Shown piece after piece: positions 30,031-41,170 of a stretch of 64,000 nt of DNA. Within the stretch, counting starts at the first letter, position 1, and every line of letters begins with the position of its first letter. The stretch comes from Lucinisca nassula (Eukaryota; Mollusca; Bivalvia; Lucinida; Lucinidae): NCBI GenBank assembly GCA_963580285.1, contig OY757021.1, positions 97,206,149-97,270,148 of the forward strand, written 5' to 3'. The position numbers were made by a program, and so were the translations under genes. A model generated the notes under the pieces. The model ran no database searches, was not told the origin of the DNA, and worked only from the letters and a program-made list of their open reading frames with translations.

Positions 30031-31229
30031 AATAAGACGTAATTCGAACTACCAGGTTGAAATATTTAAGCAGCAAAATTTCCTCAGGATTTGTCCCAGG
30101 GGCTTAAATATACTTAGTAAAAAAAGTAACTATACCAACTTCCGGGTGAAACTCACTAGATATCTGGCAGCTATTGAGCTAAATTTGGCTGTAGACATGT
30201 AAATCGGACGTTTAGCTAGAGAATGCTCAAACTTGCAATTGCCCATACCTTTCTGCTTCAGAGTTGTCTTGCAATATGTGCCTAGAAAAATTTTGGTAGA
30301 AAATGGTCATTGCGCATGCGCAGAAATCTCTTTTTGTCGTAGATGGAAGACAGTATCCTCTGAACATCGGATAACACTTTACTTTTACAATATCTCGTGA
30401 TCTCGCATTATAAGCGAGGTTTCAATTTGTGAAATTCCAAAATTATCTCTCTTGCAAATAAAAATATAGCAATTTTCGAACTGCTGTAATTTTTATTCCT
30501 GTCATTCAATTTTTACCATTTAAAAAAAAAAAAAAAAAACGCTTTGTTTCCACCATTGCTGTTCATCATGATGCCAAAATATACAGAAAATTCATGTAGC
30601 ATGTAGCACTAGCGGTTGCGATTTTCTATGGAGTTCCCATTCAAGGCAGCATTTGCACAAAACTTCTAAGAATTGGAGGTCAATATGTGATAGCCTGTTA
30701 CTCGTAGTTGATGCAACTAAAGTTCCAAATATTTAGTGAATAGTCGCAAATGGTATCTAAAGAAATGTAGCATGTATCACATTTTAGAAATTTTGGGTAC
30801 AGGGAAATTTTGTGATGTTGAATCATAGCATGGTTTAATGATTTTCTGTGTGAAAATGACACAGTGACCCATTGGGTGTTTAAAGCAATAGTCTACGATG
30901 ATGTGTTTACGAAAACAAACACAAATGTGTCTTTTGAATACATTGTATGTGATAACTAATAAACTATTGTTTATTCTTTATACATTAAAATGTAATAAAG
31001 CAAAATTTTAAGCGATTCGTTTGAGCGCAAGAATTTTGTATAGTTTATTCTCAGTTAATAGCACGTTATATCATTCTGAATAATATTAACCGTATTTTCA
31101 GACGTACCAAACAACTGCAGTGCCTTCAGGGATTTGATTAGCTGTTTGTGTGTGTTATTGAATGAAGGAGCGAAGAATTTTTTTATCAGACACCCATCAG
31201 CTGAGTCTTCCTGTCCCGGTTAGGGGTTA
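30031..31229. other. Unclassified, no gene supported
   Basis: About 1.2 kb with no strong reading, no repeat of the families listed and an A run at 30521-30538. It could be unique intergenic or intronic DNA. Confidence 0.45.
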
Positions 31230-32245
31230 TTCTTCCTTGAGGTTTCATACACCTTAGAGGGAACGGTCCAAGAAAATGTGTATTCCATTTAATACCTTGG
31301 TGTTACAATCACCCACGAGTTGAGATGGAATACACACATTAGCAACATGTGTTCAAAGGCGAATGGAACACTGGGTTTCCTGAGGCGAAATCTTCACCAG
31401 TGTCCTCAGGATGTGAAAGAGATAGCGCATATAAGGGACTTGTCTGCCCAATCTTGGAATATGGTAGTTGTATAGTAGTCGCAGACAAGATTGACTAGGC
31501 GGAGCTATCGTTTGTACCTGCCTTAGGAATATTCCATCGACAAAAAGGTAAACCAAGTCAACCGATTGTGTGAATTCAACTGTAACACAAGCACAGCTGT
31601 GGCGTATATGATCATTTCGTCCGCTTGTGGAAAGCGTGCGAAAGGCACTCTACCGAATCTTCTAGTGGACTGAGCGAATTTGACATATGTTGACAATACC
31701 TGAATAGCTCCGCCTAGTCAATCTTATCTGCGACTACTATATCTGGGACCCAAGTGGAGTGGCCCCTAATGAGGAAACTGAAAAGTTGAGAATAGAGCTG
31801 CTAGATTTGTAACAAGCAATTACTGCTTTGAAACATGGAGCATGACTGGAATTCTTGGAAAATTAAGATGGGAGTCTTTTAAGAAAAGGAGAGGAGACGT
31901 TAGGTTCATACTCTTTTGCAAATGTCTAAATTGTGCTGCCAGCATCCCAATCAATGACCTTGTTCCCATAGCTAGGCACTTTAGAAAGTCCCATTCAATG
32001 GCGTTTCAGACACTTACTGCAAGAACTGACATTTATAAAGAATCGTTCTTCCCCCGAACCATTAGAGATTGGAATGCCCTTCGATTATTTCGACAACCGA
32101 AGGTGCTGAGGAGAGTGTAGCTAAGTTTATCACTTTAGTTAGTGCTTGGGACTAACTTCACATATCACAGGTCCTGGTGTATGAACGCATTTGACGTATC
32201 ACCGGTATCAATTCTGATTCTGATTCTGAAGAGGTAATCGGGCCT
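31230..32245 (+). pseudogene. LINE (CR1-like) reverse-transcriptase 3' part
   Basis: Across frames: YLGVTITHELRWNTHIS, KANGTLGFLRRNLHQCPQDV, AYKGLVCPILEYGSC|IWDP (the | marks a 267-bp MITE at 31473-31739), and GILGKLRWESFKKRRGDVRF. The C-terminal reading 31842-32120 contains RTDIYKESFFPRTIRDWNAL. The 3' end is ATTCTGATTCTGATTCTG (near 32212-32230), the short terminal repeat typical of CR1-group LINEs. Stops and frameshifts make it non-functional; 5'-truncated like most LINE copies. Confidence 0.85.
31473..31739. mobile_element. TA-flanked MITE with 36-bp inverted repeats
   Basis: 267 bp. Left end TAGTAGTCGCAGACAAGATT (then GACTAGGCGGAGCTAT) and right end are exact reverse complements over 36 bp except one C/T difference. 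TA duplicates at 31471-31472 and 31740-31741. Removing the element plus one TA restores the LINE reading ...EYGSCIWDP. Tc1/mariner-type MITE, no ORF. Confidence 0.93.
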
Positions 32246-32251
32246 CGTAAA

Positions 32252-32479
32252 CATTAAGTTAACACATCCGTGTGATATAGTGCATTTTTTCAAACTATGA
32301 AAATGTGTTTTATTTTTCTTATTTATACTCCAAACATAGGTTTTGGGTGCACGAGTACCAACAACGTATGTCTTGGAGCAGAAATAAGGAGAATAATGTT
32401 TACCACCGTAAACCCCAGTTTTCTTTATATAAATTGAGGTTTAGGGGGATCTTTATTTCACGCATTTGTTCACGTGATG
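32252..32479 (+). mobile_element. FB2 MITE with deleted hairpin
   Basis: CATTAAGTTAACACATCCGTG start, end CACGCATTTGTTCACGTGATG. The centre is reduced to GGTTTTGGGTGCACGAGTACC. It sits directly behind the LINE 3' end. Confidence 0.87.
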
Positions 32480-32699
32480 ATCAAAATCGGCACAAACTTT
32501 TACGTCTTTGGAACAAATTCTACGGACATTTTGCAGCTGATGAATTTCAACACTGAAATAGTTCGAATTATGTTTTATAAGTATTGCATACCCCGGGTAG
32601 CTGAAAATGCCATCATTCGGCTCTAGAAAACAGTTCAAAACAGAAATATCTGATAATCTCCCTCCGTGAGAAATAAAGTTAAAAATCTACCGCTTACCT

Positions 32700-32990
32700 T
32701 TTCATGTCCAAAGTAGAAGTAAAACAAAGATCAGGAATTGATACAATTAACTTACTCCATCCATAAAAGACACCAAAGGGAAAGAAACACAAACATCAAG
32801 CGACCAGACCATAATGGAAACCTAAACAAAGGAAGGCCATACGGACAGTTACTTTCCCACAAAATGGCCATATGGCCATCCAAAATCAAAAGACACAAGC
32901 GATACACACAGTAAGTAACAAACAACAACATAAACAAATCGCCACAGAAGTGCCGCCTTGGAACGGTCAGTGCAGCCTATCTTTTCTGAT
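32700..32990 (-). repeat. Repeat C right half
   Basis: CAGGAATTGATACAATTAAC, ACACCAAAGGGAAAGAAACA, AAATGGCCATATGGCCATCC, GAAGTGCCGCCTTGGAACGG. Confidence 0.75.
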
Positions 32991-33159
32991 GCAGAAATAA
33001 AAAATGTTGAGAATAGCAATAATATGTCCACAAAGTTGACACAATCATAAGTCGGGAACACTAACCTGTTTGTTGTCATATTTGAAGTCTCGTAAGCCAT
33101 GACAGGAAGTTCCCGTATGGATTTTAATTGCAAAATCGCCGAGTCTACAATTGCACGAC

Positions 33160-36100
33160 CCGCAGAAAAAGCGACCGACTGAAGTCGGTTGATTTTCTAA
33201 GAGTGCCCTAAAATCACCGTGTCATTCTGTCATTCGGTCAGTCTGTCTGTCCGTCCGTAACCCGTTTGTGAAAATTGGTGATAGCGATTTAACCGCTTGG
33301 AATATTTAAACAATTTTTGGCATACTGATAGAAATCAATGATATCTAACCAAAGAACTTGCGAAATATTACATTCCATTTAGTATAGCCTCGCCGAGGCG
33401 AAAAATGTGAAAATTTTCGAACTGTTTCTCCTCGGAAACCGTTGGGCCGATTGAAGTCAAATTTCATATGGAGCCTCTATGGGATGGGAGAAACCAAAAT
33501 TTGCTCATTTGGTCCAGGTCACATGACCAAAATGGCCGCCAAGCCATATATGGTCTGTCTGTCTGTCCGCCCGTAACCCGTTTGTGAAAATTGGTGATAG
33601 TGACTTAACCACTCGGAATATTTGAACAATTTTTGGCATACTGATAGATATCAATGAGATCTAACCAATGAATTTGCGAAATATTACATTCCATTTAGTA
33701 TAGCCTCGCCGAGGCGAAAAATCCGTAACCCGTTTGTGAAAATTGGTGATAGTGACTTAACCGCTCGGAATATTTAAACATTTTTTGGCATACTGATAGA
33801 AATCAATGATATCTAACCAATGAACTTGCGAAATATGACATTCCATTTAGTATAGCCTCGCCGAGGCGAAAAATGTGAACATTTTCGAACTGCTTCTCCT
33901 TGGAAACCGTTGGGCCGATTGGAGTCAAATTTCATATGGAGCCTCTATTGGATGGGAGAAACCAAAATTTGCTCATGGGGTCCAGGTCACATGACAAAAA
34001 TGGCCGCCAAGCCATATATGGTCTGTCTGTCTGTCCGTCCGTAACCCGTTTGTGAAAATTGGTAATAGTGACTAAACCGCTTGGAATATTTAAACAATTT
34101 TTGGCATACTGATAGATATCAATGTGAACTTACCAATTAACTTGCGAAATATTACATTCCTTTTAGTAAAGACTCGCCGAGGTGAAAAATCCGTAACCCG
34201 TTTGTGAAAATTGGTGATAGTGACTTAACCGCTTGGAATATTTAAACAATTTTTGGCATACTGATAGATATGAATGAGATCTAACCAATGAACTTGCAAA
34301 ATATTACTTTCCATTCAGTATACCCTCGCCGAGGCGAAACATGTGAAATTTTTCGAACTGCTTCTCCTCGGAAACCGTTGGACCGATTGAAGTCAAATTT
34401 CATATGGAGCCTCTATGGGATGGGGAAAACTAAAATTTGCTCATGGGGTCCAGGTCACATGACCAAAATGGCCGCCAAGCCATATATTGTCTGTCTGTCT
34501 GTCCGTCCGTAACCCGTTTGTGAAAATTGGTGATAGTGACTTAACCGCTTGGAATATTTAAACAATTTTTGGCATACTGATAGATATCAATGCGATCTAA
34601 CCAACGAACTTACGAAATATTACATTCTTTTAGTATAGCCTCGCCGAGGCGAAAAATGTGAAAATTTTCGAACTGTTTCTCCTCGGAAACAGTTGGGCCG
34701 ATTGAAATCAAATTTCATATGGAGCCTCTATGGGAAGGCGAAACCAAAATTTTGCTCATGGGGTCCAGGTCACATGACCAAAATGGCCGCCAAGCCATAT
34801 ATGGTCTGTCTCTCTGTCCGTCCGTAACCCGTTTGTGAAAATTGGTGATAGTTACTTAACCGCTTGGAATATTTAAACATTTTTGGCATACTGATAGATA
34901 TCAATGATATCTTACCAATGAACTTGCGAAATATTACATTCCATTTAGTATAGCCTCGCCGAGGCGAAAAATGTGAAAATTTTCAAACTGCTTCTCCTTG
35001 GAAACCGTTGGGCCGATTGAAGTCAAATTTCATATGGAGCCTCTATTGGATGGGGGAAACCAAAATTTGCTCATGGGGTCCAGGTCACATGACCAAAATG
35101 GCCGCCAAGCCACATATGGTCTGTCTGTCTGTCCGTCCGAAACCCGTTTGTGAAAATTGGTGATAGTGACTAAACCGCTTGGAATATTTAAACAATTTTT
35201 GACATACTGATAGATATCAATCAGATCTAACCAATTAACATGCGAAATATAACATTCCTTTTAGTATAGACTCGCCGAGGCGAAAAATCCGTAACCCGTT
35301 TGTGAAAATTGGTGATAGTGACTTAACCGCTTGGAATATTTAAACAATTTTTAGCATACTGATAGATATCAATGAGATCTAACCAATAAACTTGCAAAAT
35401 ATTACATTCCATTTAGTATAGCCTCGCCGAGGCGAAAAATATGAACATTTTCGAACTGCTTCTCCTCGGAAACCGTTGGGCCGATTGAAGTCAAATTTCA
35501 TATGGAACCTCTATGGGATGGGGGGGGGGGGAAACCAAAATTTGCTCATGGGGTCCAGGTCACATGACCAAAATGGCCGCCAAGCCATATATTGTCTGTC
35601 TGTCTGTCCATCCGTAACCCGTTTGTGAAAATTGGTGATAGTGACTAAACCGCTTGGAATATTTAAACAATTTTTGGCATACTGATAGATATCAATGAGA
35701 TCTAACCAATGAATTTGCGAAATATTACATTCCATTTAGTATAGCCTCGCCGAGGCGAAAAATTCGTAAACCGTTTGTGAAAATTGGTGATAGTGACTTA
35801 ACCGTTTGGAATATTTAAACATTTTTGGCATACTGATAGATATCAATGATATCTAACCAATGAACTTGCGAAATATTACATTTCATTTAGTATAGCCTCG
35901 CCGAGGCGAAAAATGTGAAAATTTTCGAACTGCTTCTCCTCGGAAACCGTTGGGCCGATTGAAGTCAAATTTCATATGGAGCCTCTATTGGATGGGGGAA
36001 ACCAAAATTTGCTTATTGGGTCCAGGTCACATGACCAAAATGGCCGCCAAGCCATATATGGTCTGTCTGTCTGACAGTCCGTAACCAGTTTGTGAAAATT

Positions 36101-37466
36101 GGTGATAGTGACTAAACCGCTTGGAATATTTAAACAATTTTTGGCATACTGATAGATATCAATGATATCTAACCAACAAACTTGCAAAAATATTACATTC
36201 CATTTAGTATAGCCTCGTCGAGGCGAAAAATGTGAAAATTTTCGAACTGCTTCTCCTCGGAAACCGTTGGGCCGATTGAAGTCAAGTTTCATATGGAGCC
36301 TCTATGGGATGGGGGAAACCAAAATTTGCTCATGGGGTCCAGGTCACATGACCAAAAAAGCCGCCAAGCCATATATTGTCTGTCTGTCTGTCCGTCCGTA
36401 ACCCGTTTGTGAAAATTGGTGATAGTGACTTAACCGCTTGGAATATTTAAATAATTTTTGGCATACTGATAGATATCAATGAGATCTAACCAATGAATTT
36501 GAGAAATATTACATTCCATTTAGCATAGCCTCGCCGAGGCGAAACATGTGAAAATTTTTCGAACTGCTTCTCCTCGGAAACCGTTGGGCCGATTGAAGTC
36601 AAATTTCATATGGAGCCTCTATGGGATGGGGGAAACCAAAATTTGCTCATGGGGTCCAGGTCACATAACCAAAATGGCCGCCAAGCCATATATGGTCTGT
36701 CCGTTCGTAACCCGTTTGTGAAAATTGGTGATAGTGACTTAACCGCTTGGAATATTTAAACAATTTTTGGCATACTGATAGATATCAATGAGATCTAACC
36801 AATGAACTTGCGAAATATTACATTCCATTTAGTAAAGCCTCGCCGAGGCAAAAATCCGTAACCCATTGGTGAAAACTGGTGATAGTGACTTAACCGCTTG
36901 GAATATTTAAACAATTTTTGGCCTACTGATAGATATCAATGATATCTTACCAATGAACTTGCGAAATATTACTTCCGTTTAGTATACATCGCCGAGGCGA
37001 AAAAATTGAAAATTTTCGAACTGATTCTCCTCGGAAACCGTTGGGCCGATTGAAGTCAAATTTAATATGGAGCCTCTATGGGATGGGGCTAACCAAAATT
37101 TGCTCATGGGGCCCAGGTCACATGACCAAAATGGCCGCGCAGCCATATATGGTCTGTCTGTCTGTCCGTCCGTAACCCGTTTGTGAAAATTGGTGATAGT
37201 GACTTAACCGCTTGGAATATCTAAACAATTTTTGGCATACTGATAAATATCAATGAGATCTAACCAATGAAATTTAAATATTACATCCCTTTTAGTATAG
37301 CCTCGCCGAGGCGAAAAATGTGAAAATTTTCGAACTGCTTCTCCTCGGAAACCGTTGGGCCGATTGAAGTCAAATTTCATATGGAGCCTCTATGGGATTG
37401 GGGAAACCAAAATTTGCTCATGGGGTCCAGGTCACATGACCAAAATGGCCGCCAAGCCATATATGG
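33160..37466 (+). repeat. K tandem array with long (about 316) and short (about 152) units
   Basis: Opens with a small hairpin (ACCGACT/AGTCGGT, 33173-33189) and a GTCT/GTCC run. Sixteen units follow, beginning CGTAACCCGTTTGTGAAAAT at 33256, 33572, 33724, 34040, 34192, 34508, 34823, 35138, 35290, 35613, 35765, 36080, 36397, 36706, 36857 and 37171. Long units carry an extra part of about 164 bp: TTTTCGAACTGCTTCTCCTC, GGGCCGATTGAAGTCAAATT, CAGGTCACATGACCAAAATG, CTGTCTGTCTGTCCGTCC. Short units lack it. Every unit holds the palindrome GCCTCGCCGAGGC. Apparent reading frames are periodic artefacts. Confidence 0.92.
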
Positions 37467-38125
37467 TAAAAACCCTTCAAAAATAGTCTTCTCCAGAACC
37501 ACTGGGCAGATTTCCATGCAACTTGATAAATGGCATCTGGGACGTAGGCCCACCATAAATTGCTAAAATGGTGACCCTGGGTTGACATTGACCTTCTTTG
37601 TGCCTAGGTCAAACTTTGACACATATGCTTTCGTATTACAAAATGTGAGAATGCATTTTATCCTGCAAACGATTCAGAATACAGTACTAAATTATAAGAT
37701 ATATTTTTGCTCCTTACGATAGGCGCATTTATTGGGGGAACCGTTTTAGGTCCAGGTCACATGACCAAAATGGCCGCCATACCCATATATGGTAACACTC
37801 ATAAAGCTTAAAGCATCCGGGGGGTCGTGCACGTCAGCTGAAGCACTGGTTCTTGATATTGAACACGCGGCCTGTGTAGCATGAGAAAAAATACGAATTA
37901 TAATTATAGGAAATACTCTGCTATAATGACGTTGCAGGATTTTCCGGTATTCCCATACCATTAGAGAATGCGAGGGAAGATAATTCCCAAATTAGCATTT
38001 GAAACACTACCTCATTGATTATGTATCCTTGCAGTGAATCAACCTGTTTTATTCATTAAGCTACTCTTGAAGCAAGACTATGGTTTGCAACAAGGCCTAT
38101 CTGAACTTGAATGTTATAGTGACTT
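37467..38125. repeat. Diverged K-related flank
   Basis: CTTCTCCAGAACCACTGGGC and CCAGGTCACATGACCAAAAT GGCCGCCATACCCATATATG GTAACACTC repeat K phrases in a diverged context; a related block is at 57286-57680. No gene. Confidence 0.5.
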
Positions 38126-38165
38126 TGCCCCCCCCCCCCCAACACACACACACACACTCACACAC
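38126..38165. repeat. C run and (AC)n microsatellite
   Basis: CCCCCCCCCCC followed by AACACACACACACACACTCA. Confidence 0.9.
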
Positions 38166-38167
38166 GC

Positions 38168-38396
38168 GGAGAAATAGATTGAAACCGACCGAACTTGAGT
38201 ACAGGTGAACCCTGCCGAGGAAATGTTGTGCTAGTCGGGCAGCTCCTTAAATCCTAGCGGATTCTTTGGGCGGTAAGGCTTTAGATGTCAGTTCACCTCA
38301 ATGTCTGGTAAAAGTCTCAAAAAACCGGAAGCAACGTCTCCAAAATGACTAAATAGTGTTGACGGGGACGTAAAACCTCAACACAAACAAACAAAT
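38168..38396 (+). mobile_element. SINE B copy, internally shortened
   Basis: GAAATAGATTGAAACCGACC, GAGTACAGGTGAACCCTGCC, TCCTAGCGGATTCTTTGGGC, AAGCAACGTCTCCAAAATGA and GACGGGGACGTAAAACCTCA tail. Confidence 0.85.
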
Positions 38397-38570
38397 CGTT
38401 TCAGATATTTCGTGCTGTCGTGTCATCAGCGTTGTTTCATCTCTGTATTTGATAATATTGTCGGAGATGTTGCGCAATGCACTAATGGCGGGTACATGTA
38501 TCGTGGTCACGTAAAGTCGATTTCAGCCCGTCATTATACTTAATCAGCTACCTCCTATATTAATTGCATT
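38397..38570 (+). repeat. Repeat C left-part fragment
   Basis: GTTTCAGATATTTCGTGCTG, GGAGATGTTGCGCAATGCAC, ACGTAAAGTCGATTTCAGCC; a decayed start of C directly upstream of the mariner element. Confidence 0.55.
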
Positions 38571-38573
38571 GTA

Positions 38574-39913
38574 CGAGGACTGTTCAAATATGAATGCAAG
38601 TAGAACGTTTTCTGATGCACTAATGCGAAAATCACCTGGAAATAAATATCACAGCGTAGAAAAACACTTTACCTATACATTGATACCAAACCTGTTAAAA
38701 TCCAGGCACTTAAGCCATGTATATCGTTCGATAAACACTGTCTTCTCTTGTATACTAATACAAAACATGGTTGGAAAAAGGTCAGAGTACGCCGTTGAAA
38801 TACGGTCCGATATTAAGAATCGTTGTATTCTTGGTATACGGTGCAAAGACATTTTTGATGAAATATGTTTGGTTTATGGGCATAATGAAATGTCTTTTCC
38901 GACAGTTTTTCGTTGGTGTAAGAAATTCAGCTGTGGGCTAGGCTCAACAGAAGATGCACCACATGATCGTCGGCCGAAAAGAGCAACATCTGCCAAGATG
39001 GTTGCTAGAGTGAAAGAAATAGTTGCTACCGATGCACGATACACCACTAGGCAAATAGCTAGTATGGTTGGCATCTCATTAGGAGCAGCTCATACAATTC
39101 TGAAACGGGATTTGAAAATGAGAAAGATCTGTGCTAGATGGATTCCCCATCTGTTGACAGATGAGCAGAAAAAGACACGCGTTCAGTGCGCCAAGAACGT
39201 GCTTAAAATGTTTCCAAATTACAATGCACGGTCTTTCGCTAATGTCGTCACAGGTAACGAGACATGGGTTCACTTTTTTGAGCCAAAACGAAAGATTCAG
39301 AACAAAATATGGGCAACAAAGTATTGCAAAAGACCATGCATTGCAAAGCGGACCATCAGCGTCAAGAAGGTAATGTATGCCATATTCTTTTCAAATCAGG
39401 GCTCTGCGATTCAGGTTGCTATGCCTCAAGGCAAATCTGTAAATGCGAAGTTTTACAAGAATAAAGTTCTTCGAAAATTGAAGAAATATTTCAAAGAACG
39501 AAGACCCGCAACTGGTTTGGTCAATGTCAGATTGCTACATGACAATGCGTCATCGCACAAGGCGTTCATTGTGCAAGACTATCTGAAGCAGGAAAAGGTT
39601 GTTGAACTCCCTCACCCCACGTATTCCCCTGACCTTGCCCCGTGTGACATTTTTTTGTTCCCGCGGCAGAAAAAATACCTTTCTGGTCGAAAATTCGTAC
39701 AGCGCAAACACCTCGGTTCTGCAATATTCCAGTGCCTTCATAGTATACCTCGAAAAGACTACCAAAATGCATTCAATGATTGGATCAGAAGACTGAACGT
39801 TTGTTTATCTGCTAAAGGGGAATACTTTGAGGGGACAAAATAAATTTTTCATCGAAATCTATCACGGTATCATTTTTATGTGATTAGTTGCATTCATATT
39901 TGAACAGTCCTCG
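38574..39913 (+). mobile_element. Full-length mariner element, perfect 26-bp inverted repeats
   Basis: 1340 bp. Left terminus 38574-38599 (CGAGGACTGTTCAAATATGA...) and right terminus 39888-39913 are exact reverse complements over 26 bp. The element is bordered by TA at 38572-38573 and 39914-39915, the mariner target duplication. It encodes one transposase. Identical ends and an open frame imply a young insertion relative to everything else in the window. Confidence 0.95.
38767..39843 (+). CDS. mariner transposase, first catalytic Asp replaced by Asn
   Basis: 358 residues, close to the usual 340-350 of mariner transposases. In order: an N-terminal HTH region (residues about 1-110; DIKNRCILGIRCKDIFDEIC, then PTVFRWCKKF), a second HTH (ARYTTRQIASMVGISLGAAH), linker RWIPHLLTDEQKK, then the catalytic core. 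The triad reads N164 (VTGNETWVHFF, normally GDE), D259 (LLHDNASSHK) and D294 (YSPDLAPCDIFLFP). The last two are 34 residues apart, the mariner DD34D spacing. The Asn comes from one GAC/GAT-to-AAC change at 39256-39258, so cleavage activity should be lost while end binding may persist. I chose the ATG at 38767 because it aligns with family N-termini. The frame stays open upstream through the left inverted repeat, so earlier starts are possible. It would act in the nucleus, binding its own 26-bp ends. Confidence 0.92.
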   Translation: MVGKRSEYAVEIRSDIKNRCILGIRCKDIFDEICLVYGHNEMSFPTVFRWCKKFSCGLGSTEDAPHDRRPKRATSAKMVARVKEIVATDARYTTRQIASMVGISLGAAHTILKRDLKMRKICARWIPHLLTDEQKKTRVQCAKNVLKMFPNYNARSFANVVTGNETWVHFFEPKRKIQNKIWATKYCKRPCIAKRTISVKKVMYAIFFSNQGSAIQVAMPQGKSVNAKFYKNKVLRKLKKYFKERRPATGLVNVRLLHDNASSHKAFIVQDYLKQEKVVELPHPTYSPDLAPCDIFLFPRQKKYLSGRKFVQRKHLGSAIFQCLHSIPRKDYQNAFNDWIRRLNVCLSAKGEYFEGTK

Positions 39914-39915
39914 TA

Positions 39916-40189
39916 GCACACTGACCTGATAAAGATATGCTGTCTCAGGACATATGAGCTTTATCAAGTCAGCGTGACATTGCAATTTTATGAATGAACC
40001 GGACAACTAGAAAAATTGGCAAAAATGTTATTATAACTTGAAAAAATTGAAAAACTACTTGAAAAAAAATATTATAGGAAAACAAATGGTCAGCTGATAC
40101 ATAATATATCGACCGCCGAAATGTTGGAATGCACTGTTGACCATCGATAAATAATCGGAAATTGCTAATGCAAAAGTGTACAAGGGCAT
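39916..40189. other. No recognisable feature
   Basis: AT-rich flank of the mariner, no ORF with a domain. Confidence 0.4.
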
Positions 40190-40626
40190 AACTGATAAAT
40201 AGAATATCAGATTCGTGTCATTTGATATCAAGTTTATCAGGCTCGGCTTCGAGAACGCATGTAGAATCGCTCGGCAAGCCTCGCGATTCAACAAGCGTTC
40301 TCGAAGCCTTGCCTGATAAACTTGATATCATAAGACTCGAACCTGATATTCTCTATTTATCATATAACGTCATGTCTGAGAATGTAATAAAGTGGATTAA
40401 ATATGCTAATCAATTAGTTAGATACACTCCGTAATGTTACATGTACGACATCGCGTTTAATAGTGGCGGTATACTGGCATTTTTGTAAAACAAATATAAA
40501 TAAAATGCTTTTTAAATGTCATATGATATATATAATCTTGCATTCGTGTTCATGTTTTATAAGATTTATTAAACTCTCTGGGGGAAAAGGGATAAAATTC
40601 CCGGCAGCCTGACATGATATAGAGGA
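40190..40626 (-). mobile_element. P2: P-family element with a different terminal hairpin
   Basis: A hairpin of about 170 bp at 40194-40366: GATAAATAGAATATCAGATT and AAGTTTATCAGGC pair with GCCTGATAAACTTGATATC and CTGATATTCTCTATTTATC. P-family body follows in reverse order (ATTAAATATGCTAATCAATT, GTTACATGTACGACATCGCG, AATCTTGCATTCGTGTTCAT, ATGATATAGAGGATCTTACA). Confidence 0.7.
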
Positions 40627-41170
40627 TCTTACATGAGTGTTCATATATAATCTTGCATTCGTATTTATGTTTTATAAAATTTATTAAACTCTCTGGGGAA
40701 AAGGGATAAAATTCTCGGCGGCCTGACATGATATAGAGGATCTTACATGAGTGTTCATGTATTATTGAATTTATTAAACGACTTTAGGAAAAGGGATAAA
40801 ATGCGAGGCTTTGCCGAGCATTTTATGCCTTTTCCTCAACGACTTTAATCAATTCAATGACACATGAGCACGAATGCAAGATTCTATTTATCACATGACA
40901 TTTAAAACGCATTTTATTCACGATTGTTTACAAAAAATGTCAATATTCCGCCGTTAGTAAATGAAAAGTTGTTAAGGACGTCATACATGTAACGTTATGG
41001 GACGTATCCAGCTAATTTGCATATTAAATCCAAATATTAAATCCGATAGTGGATTATCGAAAATATTACATGGTGTTATTACACTCTCAGACAAAACGTC
41101 ATTTGATAAATCTCCGTTCCTCCACTCGTTTAATAAATTAAATGAGATATGAACACTCATGTTAAATCCT
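40627..41170 (+). mobile_element. P3: P element with inverted terminal copies
   Basis: After a short partial repeat (to about 40734), ATAGAGGATCTTACATGAGT starts the hairpin AAGGGATAAAATGCGAGGCT TTGCCGAGCATTTTATGCCT and the full P body. Here it also ends with an inverted copy of its start: CGTTTAATAAATTAAATGAG ...GAACACTCATGTTAAATCCT CTAT (41128-41168). This suggests the complete family has terminal inverted repeats of about 45 bp. Confidence 0.72.

Noticed and set aside
33160..37466. Open readings of 60-106 codons inside the K array on both strands
   Set aside because: They recur with the repeat period, have no domain and depend on unit-specific indels; they are repeat artefacts.
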